From the NCBI RefSeq assembly GCF_901000735.1, contig NC_081544.1, positions 26,840,095 to 26,904,094 of the forward strand: DNA of 64,000 nucleotides, written 5' to 3'. Made by a program: the position numbers and the translations under genes. The notes beneath the pieces were generated by a model that was not told the DNA's origin, did no database searches, and was given only the letters and a program-made list of their open reading frames with translations. The first letter of the stretch is position 1. The number at the start of each line of letters is the position of its first letter. This DNA comes from Corylus avellana. Lineage: Eukaryota; Streptophyta; Magnoliopsida; Fagales; Betulaceae. Shown one piece after another: positions 45,518 to 57,900 of the stretch.

Positions 45518-45879
45518 TAAAATTACTCTTAAGTTAAGTAATTCTCGTTTTACTATATGAGCCATTCTCATTTTACTATATAAGCCATTAACATATTTAA
45601 TTTAGAGTAGGTAAATTTTATAGTGTTTTCTTCTCAAGCCGCATAAGCTAGCTAGTAGGGGGATATACTTGGTTAGATTTAATAATGTATAAGTTGCTGC
45701 TACATTATCTAAAATTTTAAATGAATTAAGTGGCACCGTATACATGCACTATTAAATAAAACAACAACAAAAATCTTAATCGTAAAATAGATTCGATCTA
45801 CCTTGTTCTTTCAAGTGCTCTTTATTATTTTTACCCAATTAATCGTGTTGTATTGACCCTATTTAATTATTAAATGCAG

Positions 45880-46966
45880 GCATGCGCATTAGTTCCACAG
45901 CCTAATGCTGCAAATGCACCTCAAGGGGTAAGTTTTTGAGTCTTCTATTCTTCTTCAATTTTTCCCTTTTAGTATTCTTCAAAACAAAATTAAAATTTTC
46001 TTTTAGTAATAATTGTTGAGGTTATCCCACATCGATTGTGGGAAGGGCTGGTGGTCAGTTTATAAGTGTGAAGAAAACTGCACTCCTTGAGCTAGCTTTT
46101 GGGGTTGAGAGAGGCTCAAGACCACCCAACACTGGTATTAGAGCCTAGGTTTACCAATAAGTTTTAGCCCAACAATCCACCGAAGAAACGGGTTGTCGCT
46201 GCTCCGATCTAAGGCCCAAAGTGTGAAGGGAGATTGTTAGGATTATCCCACATCGGTTGTGGAATGAGCTGGTAGTCAATTTATAAATGTGAGGAAAAAC
46301 ATCATCTCTTGAGCTAGCTTTTGGGGTTGAGAGAGGTCCAAGACCACCCAACAATAATTTGACATCTTCATCCACATACACTCAGATTAAGAACTCTAGT
46401 TTTTCGTTCGGATATGAATCCACTCGGAGAAATAACATTGTAACCAGAAAATGACGATATTTTGTTCGATATACAAGTTGCTCATTAATTTTCTTCAATA
46501 TTGAGGAATATGCTACCAGCCTACCCATCCAATACCGACTGTAGAGAAAAAAAAAAAAAATACGGAAAAATATATGACGGGTTGAATATTAATATATAAG
46601 ACGCCGCCCCCTCGTCTTTCTCCACTTCGATCTGCTAGCTCTTTATTCTCTGTTTTCATATTATTCAAGCCGTCATATATTTCTATAATTATATATACCT
46701 GCAAAATCATTTTCAGGGAAGATTAATGGCTACCAACAGTACAACTAACTCTCTATCCCTTTTACTTAGAGGAAAAAACCAACAAAAAAAAAAAAAAAAA
46801 AAAGAAAAAGAAAATTTTGCGGGGTATATATGCAAATGATTTTCCAATTAAAGTGTACTCATTTCTTGTTCCATTTGGCTTTTAGAATATATGGTGGACC
46901 GCATTTCAAGCATTGGAGACGGCGCTTAGTGTCGGTAATATTTTTGCTAGTTGTAGCATCATGTGA
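45880..46966 (+). CDS. EF-hand/ZZ paralogue 2, exons 2-3 only (second copy or allele, exon 1 lost at the gap)
   Basis: Exon 2 (45880-45927) has two extra codons relative to 31463-31504 and three amino-acid changes; exon 3 (46886-46966) encodes the same 26 residues as 32462-32542, including the terminal CSIM. Intron 2 carries the same TRIM insertion. Exon 1 is missing because the contig starts inside intron 1 at 45518. It is a partial gene in this assembly, probably the alternative allele. Confidence 0.75.
46014..46353 (+). mobile_element. TRIM retrotransposon, second copy
   Basis: Same site and structure as 31591-31933, but by eye about one base in eight differs, much more than in neighbouring exons. 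Its PBS-like site is closer to consensus (CTGGTATTAGAGCC). Confidence 0.8.
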
Positions 46967-48957
46967 TCGAGGTGATCAATTAAGAGGAAATCAAAGATGG
47001 ACAACAAGAACTGCATCCCATTTTTGGGATATTACAGGAATGGGCATGCCCAAAATAATGGCATAATTTACGTTTCGTCTTTCTTTTTTTCTGTTTGCTA
47101 TATATGTTCTTTATATTAACAACTCGATCTGTTATTTCTTCGTGCTTTGATTTTATGAAAGTGTTGAAAATCTATAAGGAAATGATAAATTTAATCATTT
47201 AATTAATACTTTAAAACTTTTTTTAAAGTATAATAATTGTGAGATACAAGGTATCCTTAACATATGTTTATAATAAGATCTTATTATATAGCATGTTGGA
47301 TGTATAGATAAACACTCAAAGGATGTTGGATATATAGCATTTCTTCCACGCATGTTATATCATATAAACGGTTAATAATTTCCATTTTATTCATGCAATG
47401 CATTACGTACTCTAGATAAGATGACTCAAACCCTCACGGCTTTTCAGATGACTCTAACCTCATGTTTACGTCCCCAAAAGGTAGCTCAATCAGCTAGGAC
47501 CATGCCTAATGAAGCGGAGGTCACTAGTTCGAATTCTCCTCCCCCCTCTTGTGTGGACATGTCAAAAAAAATTAAAAAATTAAAAAAAATTAAAAAAAAA
47601 ACCTCATGTTTACAACTATTAGGGGATTCTAACCCCACATTCTCACTTTACTAACAGCACCAGGGACTTTAACCCCAAACCCTAATTACATGATGTGCCT
47701 TAACGAATTCGAATAGGTTAGGAGTTTAAAAGATGGAGTTTGTAATACCTCGGTTTTATATTGGGAAGATGTCATAACGACACAAGGAAAAGCGCTAGCC
47801 ACACATTTGCGCTATATTATTATCCCAAAATGACTAGTTAATTTAAAATTTCTTATAAAGTTCAATTTCACCTAATAACTAAGCAATGTGAGATTTGACA
47901 CTCATTATTACATTTATAAACTATATACACATTGTATGCAGGCTAGACCTCATCTTCTCAATATATAAATGGGGTGTTACACCTCATGCCACTCTCTTTA
48001 TTTTACCATATTTTCGTATTTCTCTTTTATTATTTTATTTTCTTCTTAATTCCCAATTCAAGTTTTTGTCTTTCACTCCTTTTAATTTCATCCTTTCGGG
48101 ATGCATATTGCCCCTCCCTCTACTCTATATCTTATTTTTATATTTTTGAAACGATGCATGTTGATTTTTTTTCAAGTTCTGCTATTTCATTTGATGATGT
48201 TGGTAGTGGCTTGTTGTTGCAATAAAACACATATCTTGATGTGTCAAAATTTGAAACTATTATGGCCATTAAACATTTTTACTTTGAATATTTTTGTATT
48301 AATTAGTCGATCATCCCAAAAATATTCCAAGCCATGTTACTATTTGTTGTGATAAATTAATTTTTTTTAGATGTCAAAGAAGTAGAAAATAACACAAAAA
48401 ACTAAACCAATCACACATAACACACTACGATTTAAATAGTTTGGATTTACGTAGTTTGGCTTAACAAGCACAAAAACAATAATGAGAATTGAGAAATTTA
48501 CTATGAACAATAATAAAGAGAAAATCATTTGAAACTCAAAAATCAAAAAATTACAAGAGTGATCTTGCGGCTCTTTAATTTTATTCTTTTCAAAGGAATT
48601 GAGCGAACTTATATTAGAAAAACATCTCAAGTATGATGCTCAGCAAATATAATATTACATGGCTTTTCGTAAAGTGTAACGGTGGCCATAATATTATAAA
48701 GACAAGTCAATTATGGGGACGGAGATATTGTTTTCATCATTACATCAAAAATCTACCATTTAGACTATGTTAAATGCAATAAAAAATCATTTTTTTTCAA
48801 AGATTCGGATTTAATGTCACACATACTATTATCAAAAAATACTTACATATATATAGCAAATGCTTGAAGACTTGTTTCTAGAAAGAAAAGCACATCTCCT
48901 ATAAATAACCTCAAATGCCATTTCAGTTTGGCATAATTAAGTGAAGAAAAAGAAAAC
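46967..48957. other. Intergenic DNA, second copy
   Basis: Corresponds to 32543-35194 without the ~740-base block missing near 48575 and with a SINE added at 47470. No gene is visible. Confidence 0.5.
47470..47599 (+). mobile_element. tRNA-related SINE, present only in the second copy
   Basis: It starts GTCCCCAAAAGGTAGCTCAA (A-box-like), has GGTCACTAGTTCGAATTC (B-box-like) and a long A-rich tail with TTAAAA interruptions. The 14-base duplication AACCTCATGTTTAC is at 47456-47469 and 47600-47613. The first copy has the single empty site near 33090-33110. Same family as 37000-37099. Confidence 0.88.
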
Positions 48958-49028
48958 ATGACGACGATTCTCAAGTCTCCACACCTTTCAAATATTTTCA
49001 TTCTCTTCATAATAATGGGTAAGTAATT

Positions 49029-49079
<51 letters not shown>

Positions 49080-49347
49080 CACAGAATTTGTGAATACTTT
49101 TCTATGGAGTTGCATTTTGATCTCTTTTTTTTTTCTTTTTATGATTTGTTCATATTGCTGCAGCATCAAATCAATAGAAGGATTTGAGGTACTTTGTGGG
49201 CGAGATAGTCGAATGTACAGTGGGCCATGCTTTTGGTCACCTGATTGTAAGAATCACTGTAAGAATTTAGAGAAGGCCGTGCTTGGAAAATGTGAGAGCA
49301 AAATATGGGGTTTTGGCAAATGTGTATGCTATTTTTACTTATGTTGA
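48958..49347 (+). CDS. Defensin-like secreted peptide, open copy (2 exons)
   Basis: Exon 1 48958-49018 and exon 2 49178-49347 (phase 1, GT-AG) give 76 residues. Exon 1 is a short hydrophobic signal-peptide-like segment; exon 2 has eight cysteines spaced C-x10-C-x5-C-x3-C-x10-C-x9-C-x-C-x4-C, the plant defensin (CS-alpha-beta, four-disulfide) pattern. A secreted antimicrobial or signalling peptide is likely. The acceptor is the AG at 49176-49177; the nearer CTGCAG (49158-49163) would shift into a stop. The intron position near the signal peptide is typical of plant defensin genes. The signal peptide is short and the intron has a long (TA)n, so expression is not assured. The counterpart at 35195 is broken. 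Confidence 0.72.
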
Positions 49348-51167
49348 ATTCTTACAACTAGGAGATGCATGATTTGGGCGTATTAATTACTATGTTATGT
49401 ACTAGTAACATGTATTTCTTATGGTTAATTAATGATAGGATAAAAAATTTGGTGTCAACAAAAGCAATTGCACACAATCGATCTCCCCTCGACATAAACC
49501 AAAGGATGTTTATTAGTAATGGAAGGGTTCCATTAAGATGTGCTTATAACCAATGGTGAAGGCAATGGCAGGGAAGGTGGGCATGGCTACCCCCAAATGG
49601 CTAATGATGGTTTCAACCGCTTCCTATTTAGCCAAATGAGGTGAGCCGAGCCACCCTCTTCGAGTTTTCTTTTTGTATTTTGTAATTTTTAATTTGTAAG
49701 TTTAGTTTTTATATTTGATATATTTATATGTATTTTTATTATGGGAATTGGATGACATATGTCATTATTTGATTGGTAATGACATGACATTTGACGGTTT
49801 TTGTTAAAAATTTGGACAAAAGTTAGATGCATGAATTTATTTGTTATTTTTATATACCACAGTGAGCTCCTAACAAATTTGTATACCCTATGGAACTTAT
49901 TGCAAATCGGTGTAACTACATCGACTAATTTTGTGTTTTTTCTTTTTATTTTTTTGAAGTGGAGTATTACATGGACAATTGGCCATTTCAAGCAAAAAGC
50001 TAACTATGCTAGCTGATCATATTTGAACAAAGACAACATTACAATAGGAGGAAGAACTAGTTTGGATAGAAAAATATTCCAATTCTATTCAAAACATTAT
50101 ATACACAAAATAATATGCCATTCACTAATGAATGAAAGGCTTTGTAACGACTCATTTTGTACCGATTTACAATAAGTTTTTTGTGATATAAAAATATTAT
50201 AAGAGCTCTGAGTAATATGTAAAAATAACAAATAGGTCTATCAAATGACACGCTAGCACCGATTAAATTATGACACATGACACTCATTATTATAAATTTA
50301 ATAATTTAAAAATATATGAAACAGTTTTGAAAGGGGAACATGGACCATCTCCTTAGCCAATTGGTTTTGTATGTGCTGAGAATATAAACAGTTTGAGAAT
50401 TTGTACTAAGAGTATATTAATATTCATACTTGAACATTACTCTATCCCAAAAATTTAAGCTATTGAGCTTTGCTCTACTTATGTATTATGTATATTAAGT
50501 ACTATTTTTTTTATTTATTATTATTTTTATTTTTTCAATGTGGGACTTAAGTCACTCAACACTCAAAGTGCACTCAAAATAATATTTTCCCCACTTGTGA
50601 GTATCTTCCATATTAACCAAACTTCCCTTCGCTTGTAAGCCTTTTTACTTTTTTAAGAATATCGCATCAAGAATTGTCCCGAAGATCACAAAGCGCAACT
50701 CCCAAACCAGACGTGTCCACACACTTGTCATAGAACCATGACTCTAAGTACTTGAAATTAAATTTAGCATTTCTAAAATTTCTAATTTGCAAATAAGTAA
50801 CTAGATGAACTGATTTTGCCTTTTTTTTTTTTTTATCTCAACCGTTGATGATAATAATCCCACGTGTGAGTACTGAAACGGTACGACGTGGTGGAGGTGA
50901 GGAAAGGAAGACGGCACTGTTACCGTCGTGCGGTCGTGCCATTTCACTTTCCCATAATATCCTCCAACACATGCCGACGATGCCGTATACTGCAAAATCT
51001 TTTTCTGTACCTTTGTGGCGGGAAGCCTCTTCTCTTAAAAACCCTAAAAAGCCCCCAAATTCTTAATCCTCCCATTCTGATGCAATGCCCAGCCAACAAG
51101 CGAAGTAATTTTGGATAGGATTCTCTTACAGAAGAATAAACATCCACTAAGCACTCCACTCTGCACT
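49348..51167. other. Intergenic DNA and MSH1 5' flank, second copy
   Basis: Corresponds to 36201-38612 without the SINE and MITE. No gene is visible. The last 120 bases before the ATG are almost the same in both copies. Confidence 0.5.
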
Positions 51168-51283
51168 ATGTACTGGCTTGCAACTAGAAACGTCGTCGTT
51201 TCGCTTCCCCGGTGGCGTTCCCTCGCTCTCTTGCTTCGTTCTGCAGCTCCCAGGCACTGCTCATTCAGGCCTTCACCGACGCT

Positions 51284-51354
<71 letters not shown>

Positions 51355-54300
51355 ATTTTAACGCGTGCTATAGTCTGTTGCGTGTCTTTTTGTTATGTAA
51401 CTATTAATCTTGTGCATTTTTATGCCATGTTTCGTCTAACTTTCTGGGAAAATTCTTTCCTTTGTTTCTCACGAGGAATAATTTGTGTTGAATATTGGGG
51501 GGAGGATATCTTTATTCTCATGTGGGTAAAAAGTGTTACTTCTCTGTATCCCTAGGAAATACTTTTCATGGAAATGGAGTAGAATCTGTGAAGTTTGATT
51601 GATGTAGTAGATGAGTGTGAGAAATGGGTTTTTGGTCTTTGTGTATTTGATGTGTGCCAAGTGCGCTTTAAAATGGCATTTTGTTTCAAAATTTCTACTC
51701 CCTTTTGAATTTCTCTTAAGCATGTTGTTTCCCCGTCAAATTACACGTTAAAGTATCTGTTATATGTAATACTAAGATTACGTCTGGTATGCGGAATGAT
51801 TATTTCATTAAAAAAAAGAAAAGGAATAGCTTTTATTGGAAATGAAAGAATGTGGAATAGAATAGCCATTTTCATGGCCCATGAGGGAATGTCTATTCCA
51901 AGTGTTAGAGTATATGTATACTTTAACACCAAGGCTATTTATTTCACGTTCTTCCATTCTTAATAAATGCTATTTTTTTTTCCTAATGGAATATTCATTT
52001 CGTGTACCAAATGTATCATAAGGATTTCTGTGTGACAAGTGAGATAACCCATGTACGCTTGACCCATAAGCAAAAAAGGCCCCCTCCAAGGGGTGGGGTA
52101 ATAAAGCCACTCAAATGCAATGCTGTGCTTGGCATTTTTATAACAATATGAGCTGTATATCTGTGACGTTTCTGCTTTTGAAATTAGTAAGTCCGTTGGG
52201 AATCATCAATTATGTGTAATGAATTGATTATAATGCTTGATCTGGTGCTTTGGCGGTTGGAAAATGGACAATGAGATTGTCATTGTTCAGTATGTCACTG
52301 GAATGTGCCATAGCCAACAATAATGTTGAAGAGTATTCTGGTAAAGAAAATCTTTAAGTGGTGTGGCTGTTGATCGTACTTAATGTTCAATTCTTCCTTC
52401 TTTTGTCTGTTTTGATTTACATCTAAATCATGAGACTTTTTTTTTTAAAAAAAAAGCTACAGCAGCAGACAGTTGGATGGGATTTGTTGTTTTAAAGGCC
52501 AGAAAGTTTTGAAGGGAAGCTCAAAAACCACCAAGAAATCTAAAGCATTAAATGGTGCCCTCAATGATAGGGATCTTTCGCACTTACTATGGTGGAAGGA
52601 GGTGTGCTACTTCATGCATTTTTGTTAAGTTGCTTGATAGTCTTGCTTCTTTAATATGTGTGGAATATTAAATTTCTTGAATACTTTTAAGTAAGATCTT
52701 GAATGGTCATGGTTTCTTTGTTGTAGAGGTTGGAGAGGTGCAGAAAGCCTTCAACTGTTCAGCTGGTTAAAAGGCTTACATATACCAATTTGCTAGGCTT
52801 GGATGTTAACTTGAGAAATGGGAGGTGAGCTCTTATGATGTTGCAATCAGCTTATTGATATTTTGCACGCATGCTTATGATTTAGTGAAAACCAAAAAGA
52901 AAAAGAGAGGGGCCTAAATAGGTCCTTTCTTTTTCCTGCTTTTGTTAATTGGTGTGATGATTTCTTGCCATCTAGAATTTTAGTAAATATTTGGTGAAAT
53001 CATTCTTATTTTACATCTTTAGATGAGGGGCAAAATTGAATTAGCCTAATTGGGAGCATTGCTCTTATACAATTTTGATTATTGGAATGGTCAGCAGCTG
53101 CATTAGAGTTGAATAGTGGGTTTGTGATAAGCTATCAAAATGCTTCTGGTTGTGAAATTGAATCCTGAAAAAGAGACAGGTTTAAGGTTTCTGATTAAAA
53201 CTTGTGGTGTTTCGTGGGGTCTGACTTGAGATCAATCAGCGGTTTTGATTATTAATTCCCTGCTCTATTCCTAAGCCAAGTGAATTGATGGACTATATTG
53301 CCTTAAATTTTCAGGAATTTGTGGTTATAGTAGTGTCCTGGGCATTATGTGCTTCTGGGAAACTGGTTTTGTTATGTTCTGTTTCTGACTTAGTAGAAGA
53401 ATGTCTGTTACCTTTGGTAAGCTCCAATATAATAATTTCTTACTTTACTTTCCTTTAGTAGAAGAATGTCTGTTTCCAGAGCATTCTTTACATTTCTGAG
53501 CCTTATTAATCTGTCTTTAATGGTATTCGCATGATTGCAAATACTATGAGTTCTCTCAAAAGCATCTTAGAGAAGGGTTCCTTCTGCACAAAACTAACAC
53601 ATAGCATTGTGCCCAATGTAGTCTAAAAGAAGGAACACTCAACTGGGAGATGTTGCAGTTTAAGTCAAGGTTTCCACGTGAAGTTTTGCTCTGCAGAGTA
53701 TGCTATTCTCCTTTTTCTGCACTCCATCCCTTACTTTTCAAGTTTTTCCTATGGGATCTTAGCAGTTATTTTATTTATTTATTTGTTTTTTTTTCTATTT
53801 TGGGGTCTATAGTATACAGTTTTGTGTGAATGAGTATTTGGTTTTTCATTTCTACATTTCATCTCTGGTTGATTGTGTTTTCAGGTTGGGGAATTTTATG
53901 AATCCATTGGAATAGATGCTTGTGTTCTTGTTGAATATGCAGGCTTGAATCCTTTTGGAGGTCTGCGTTCAGATAGCGTTCCAAGAGCTGGTTGCCCCGT
54001 AATGGTATCATATATTTTCTTTTCCATTGATGTTATACTTGGGTTTTTCTTGTTGCATTAAGGAATATGGAAATGTTAGTCTTCTTCTTATATGTAAATG
54101 GATGTTGAATTAACTATCTAGTACAACATTTGCATTGTGTTTTAATAATTTAATCAAGTGTTGAACGGAGTTCTTTGGTTTAGTTCAGGGAAGTCCACAA
54201 CGTGGTATGGATAAGATTGCTGCCATAGAAAGGAAGGTAGTTAACCTGTGCAGCATTTAGAATAGGGGTTTAACAGTAAACTGGCTAAGGTTGCATCTTA

Positions 54301-54867
54301 GTCAGCAGAGTTGGTGATTTATTTCTATTGTTTTATTTGTTTATTTATTTTGTTTTGGTTGATTAGTTGGTTGGTGCTTTGTCATTCTTGGCAAATATGG
54401 AAATGCTCAAGGGCTGCTTTTTGGGTTTTTTGTTTTGCCAAATTCAGGGTTGTTGAGTTGAAAATAATTAATTATTTTTTGTTTGTTCAATCACACAATT
54501 ACTTTCTCATGTATTGGTTGTAGTAGGTTCTGCTTTGGTTTAGTGTGGCTGCACTAAAAAAAATGTAAAAACTAATGAAGGCCGGAATCAATTCAAACCT
54601 TTGTTACAACCTCCTAGAGACATTAGTAGTAGGTTGGGTAACACCTATTTATATTTTGTGGTAATAGCAGAGGTATATCTACATCATTCGTGAATTCTGG
54701 AGATCAATTAGCTGATATATTTACGAAATCCTTGTATCGAAAGAAACTAGAGTTTATTTGTTCCAAGCTTGGCTTATATGATATATATGCTCCAGCTTGA
54801 GGGGGAGTGTTGGAAGAGCTTATTAGGTTAATATGTTATGTGGGTATTTTGGTCTTTGTATTCAAGG

Positions 54868-54920
<53 letters not shown>

Positions 54921-57900
54921 GAGGGAGGAAGGCTACGGGAAAATAGATGAATGTGCCTCCTCTGTTTCTCTACTGCTTTTCATGAAACCTCACTACAGTA
55001 ATCACATGCTATGTACTAATCAAAAAAAAAAAAAAAAAAAAATCACATAGAAAAGTAAAACACCACCTTGGTATAGCACGACCCATAAAAATCATTGGGA
55101 CAATCCTAACTAAATCTTTTACAAAAATTATTTTCTCTAATTTTATTTCCTTCAAGAGATGTCCTAAACTTGCAAGTAATAAGCCACTTGGTTTCCTTCA
55201 CTATAAAGATGAGAGACGAGAATCTCCATATTTGAAAGAATAATAGTTAGGCTCTTTCTTTTTTTCATCAAGTTTCTCAAGAAAAAGTAGGTAAAGAAAT
55301 TTAGATACTGTTAAATTAGAACTAATTTTGCCTAAAATTTTTGCCAGAAGTAGTTCAGATTATGCTTTTCTCTTATGAAACTCATGAATTCATTTATTTT
55401 TTTATTTTTTATTTTTGATAAGTAATAAGTATATTATCAAATCCCAGGTTCAAGCAAAATCACTCTGCAACTGCTAGATTAGTTCTTCCAAATGTCAGTT
55501 GTGCCATATCTCTTGTTTCTTTGCTTTCTGTTACTAATAACTTGTGAGTGATTATTTATTTGGACAATTCTGTACGTTCTGTTGATAGTCAATGCTTTAT
55601 TGATTAAATGCTCTTTTGCAGAATCTTCGGCAAACTTTAGATGATTTGACACTTAATGGGTATTCAGTGGTGAGTGGAGCAATTTTGATGATGTTATATT
55701 GCCTAATCATTTCTAAATTGGTCTATTTGGGTTTATTATTGTATGCTCAATATTAAATTTTAAAGAATGTTGTTCTTATTAGTCTCTTGGGCTCTGTTGT
55801 GTTTTGCTCTTGTGCCAACGTATTGGGTTGCTTGACATATGGATTATGATGTAATTTCAGTTATAGAACAAGTTTGCTTATTCTTGTAATTTGTGATCCT
55901 TGACTTTAATGGATCCATCCTTTATGAGAAAAAAAAGGAAATTTCTTCTAAGAAAAAAATTGCGTTATGTTTTGTGATCAATAAAGATGCAGTCATAAAA
56001 CAAAATCCCATTCCTTATAAATTTTGCATTTTAAATCTTTATTTCCCATTGTTTTCAACACCCTGTATCTTTGGACAATTGCTTTTGTTTCTTCTTTAGT
56101 GATTAATTATTATGGTTTTCTTGTTCTTTTTTGCTCTTACTAGCTAGATGGCTTCTCTTGTATACTTCTTGCGTATCTGAAGGCGCCTTAAGCTTTTAAT
56201 GATATCTCGATTACTTATCAAAAGGAAAAAAAAAAATCTTACTTCCTAATGGCTTTAGCTCACCATTTGTCATAATTGGATCTCTCTTTTGTATTATGTA
56301 ATATATTAAGGCGAAAGATTGAGATTTGGTAATAATTAAATTGGATTCAATGGTCGGAAACTTGCTTTTGCTTGAATATCTGGATCAATGTGGAATTTTC
56401 TCCTTAATTTTGTGGTATTTATCCACACTATCCTTAAGGAGTTGAATATTCTTTCTTTTTTTCCACCTGTTCGTAATGTAAGAAATGAAAGCCATAAATG
56501 ACATTATAACAGTAGATCAATTTATGTCAGCATTTACTCTGAAAGGAGTTGAACCTTTTTGTTTGGTTGATTATATTTGAAAATAAAAACCTTGTCATTT
56601 ATCACCTTTTCCTTTAGTGAGTACTAATTTTCCCTTTGATAAATTGATGCTTAGTATGATAACGGCAGTGAAAATTATTTTGCGCATGGCTGGTAGGAGG
56701 TGTGATACTGTGGCTGAAGAGTCTTTCCATACTGTAACCTTTTAATAATAATCTAAAGAAAGAAAATAAAGTTCCATTATCTCCAATATGTCTTAGATTA
56801 TGGATGAATATGTAATTAATTCCCGAGTACATGCATTACATCTTTGCAGGGATCTGGAATTTGTCAATAACTTTTTCTTTATGCGTATTACTTGTGTGGT
56901 TTCTTTCTTCTCTGTCTGTCCTCTTTCTTTGTACTACTCGATCATCAAATAAAAAAAGAAGCAGGCTAAAAGCCTCAGTAAAGTCTGATGGCTAGAGTCT
57001 CTTACACAGGGCATCTAATTGTACAATCTTCCGTTGGAGGCCCTTTAGATTATCAACCAACAACCATGGTCTCTGTTCTTTCTACGTTTGTCTTGCATTT
57101 AGTAGAATTGCCAATTTTGACCTTCTCTCCTTCCATATGTAAGACTCAAAAGAAGCCAATGACCATTGAGTGAAATGGTACTTCTGCCTCCATAAGCATT
57201 GGGTGATGGGTGAGAACTCGGATTCAGATCCTGCGAAGTGTTTTACTTACTTAACAATCAAAAGAATATATTAGTCTTCAAAAGAAGCTTTCCTTTAGGG
57301 TCAAAAGCTTTGAGACTGGATGCTTCCCATGTTCATAAGAGAAAAAGGGAAAAATGTAAATATTCGATAATTTGTAATACACTTTTGACTATTAGTCTTG
57401 CAAGAATTTTTATTTTATTTGTTGATTTGACAAGTACTTCTAGCATGCTTTTTTGTATGTTCATGTTGAATATATCTTCCAGCTTTTATGGCCTGAGCCA
57501 AATTTTCGGGTTTCTCTTCCATTGCCTAATTGGTCTTCTTTCTGTTTTCGTCCATGAAGTATAAGTCAAAGCAGCTCTTATTAATTATTAGATTGATTTA
57601 CTCAGTGGCCGTAGTTTGGTCTTTGTAGTGCATAGTGGAGGAAGTTCAGGGTCCAACACAAGCTCGTGCTCGTAAAGGTCGTTTTATATCTGGGTAAGTA
57701 CTTGGCAACAACTCGTGCTTCAATGTTACTAGTTATTTTCGTATTGTATATCCTTTCTCTACTGATAAATTTGCACTGGAAAAACGGAATAGTAATTATC
57801 CTTTTCAAGCATATTCTGATTTAATCTGCAAATAGAATGTAAATGTATGGATTCTTTATTTTATTTCCATTTTTTCTTTCTTTCTGCCATTTGAATGTAA

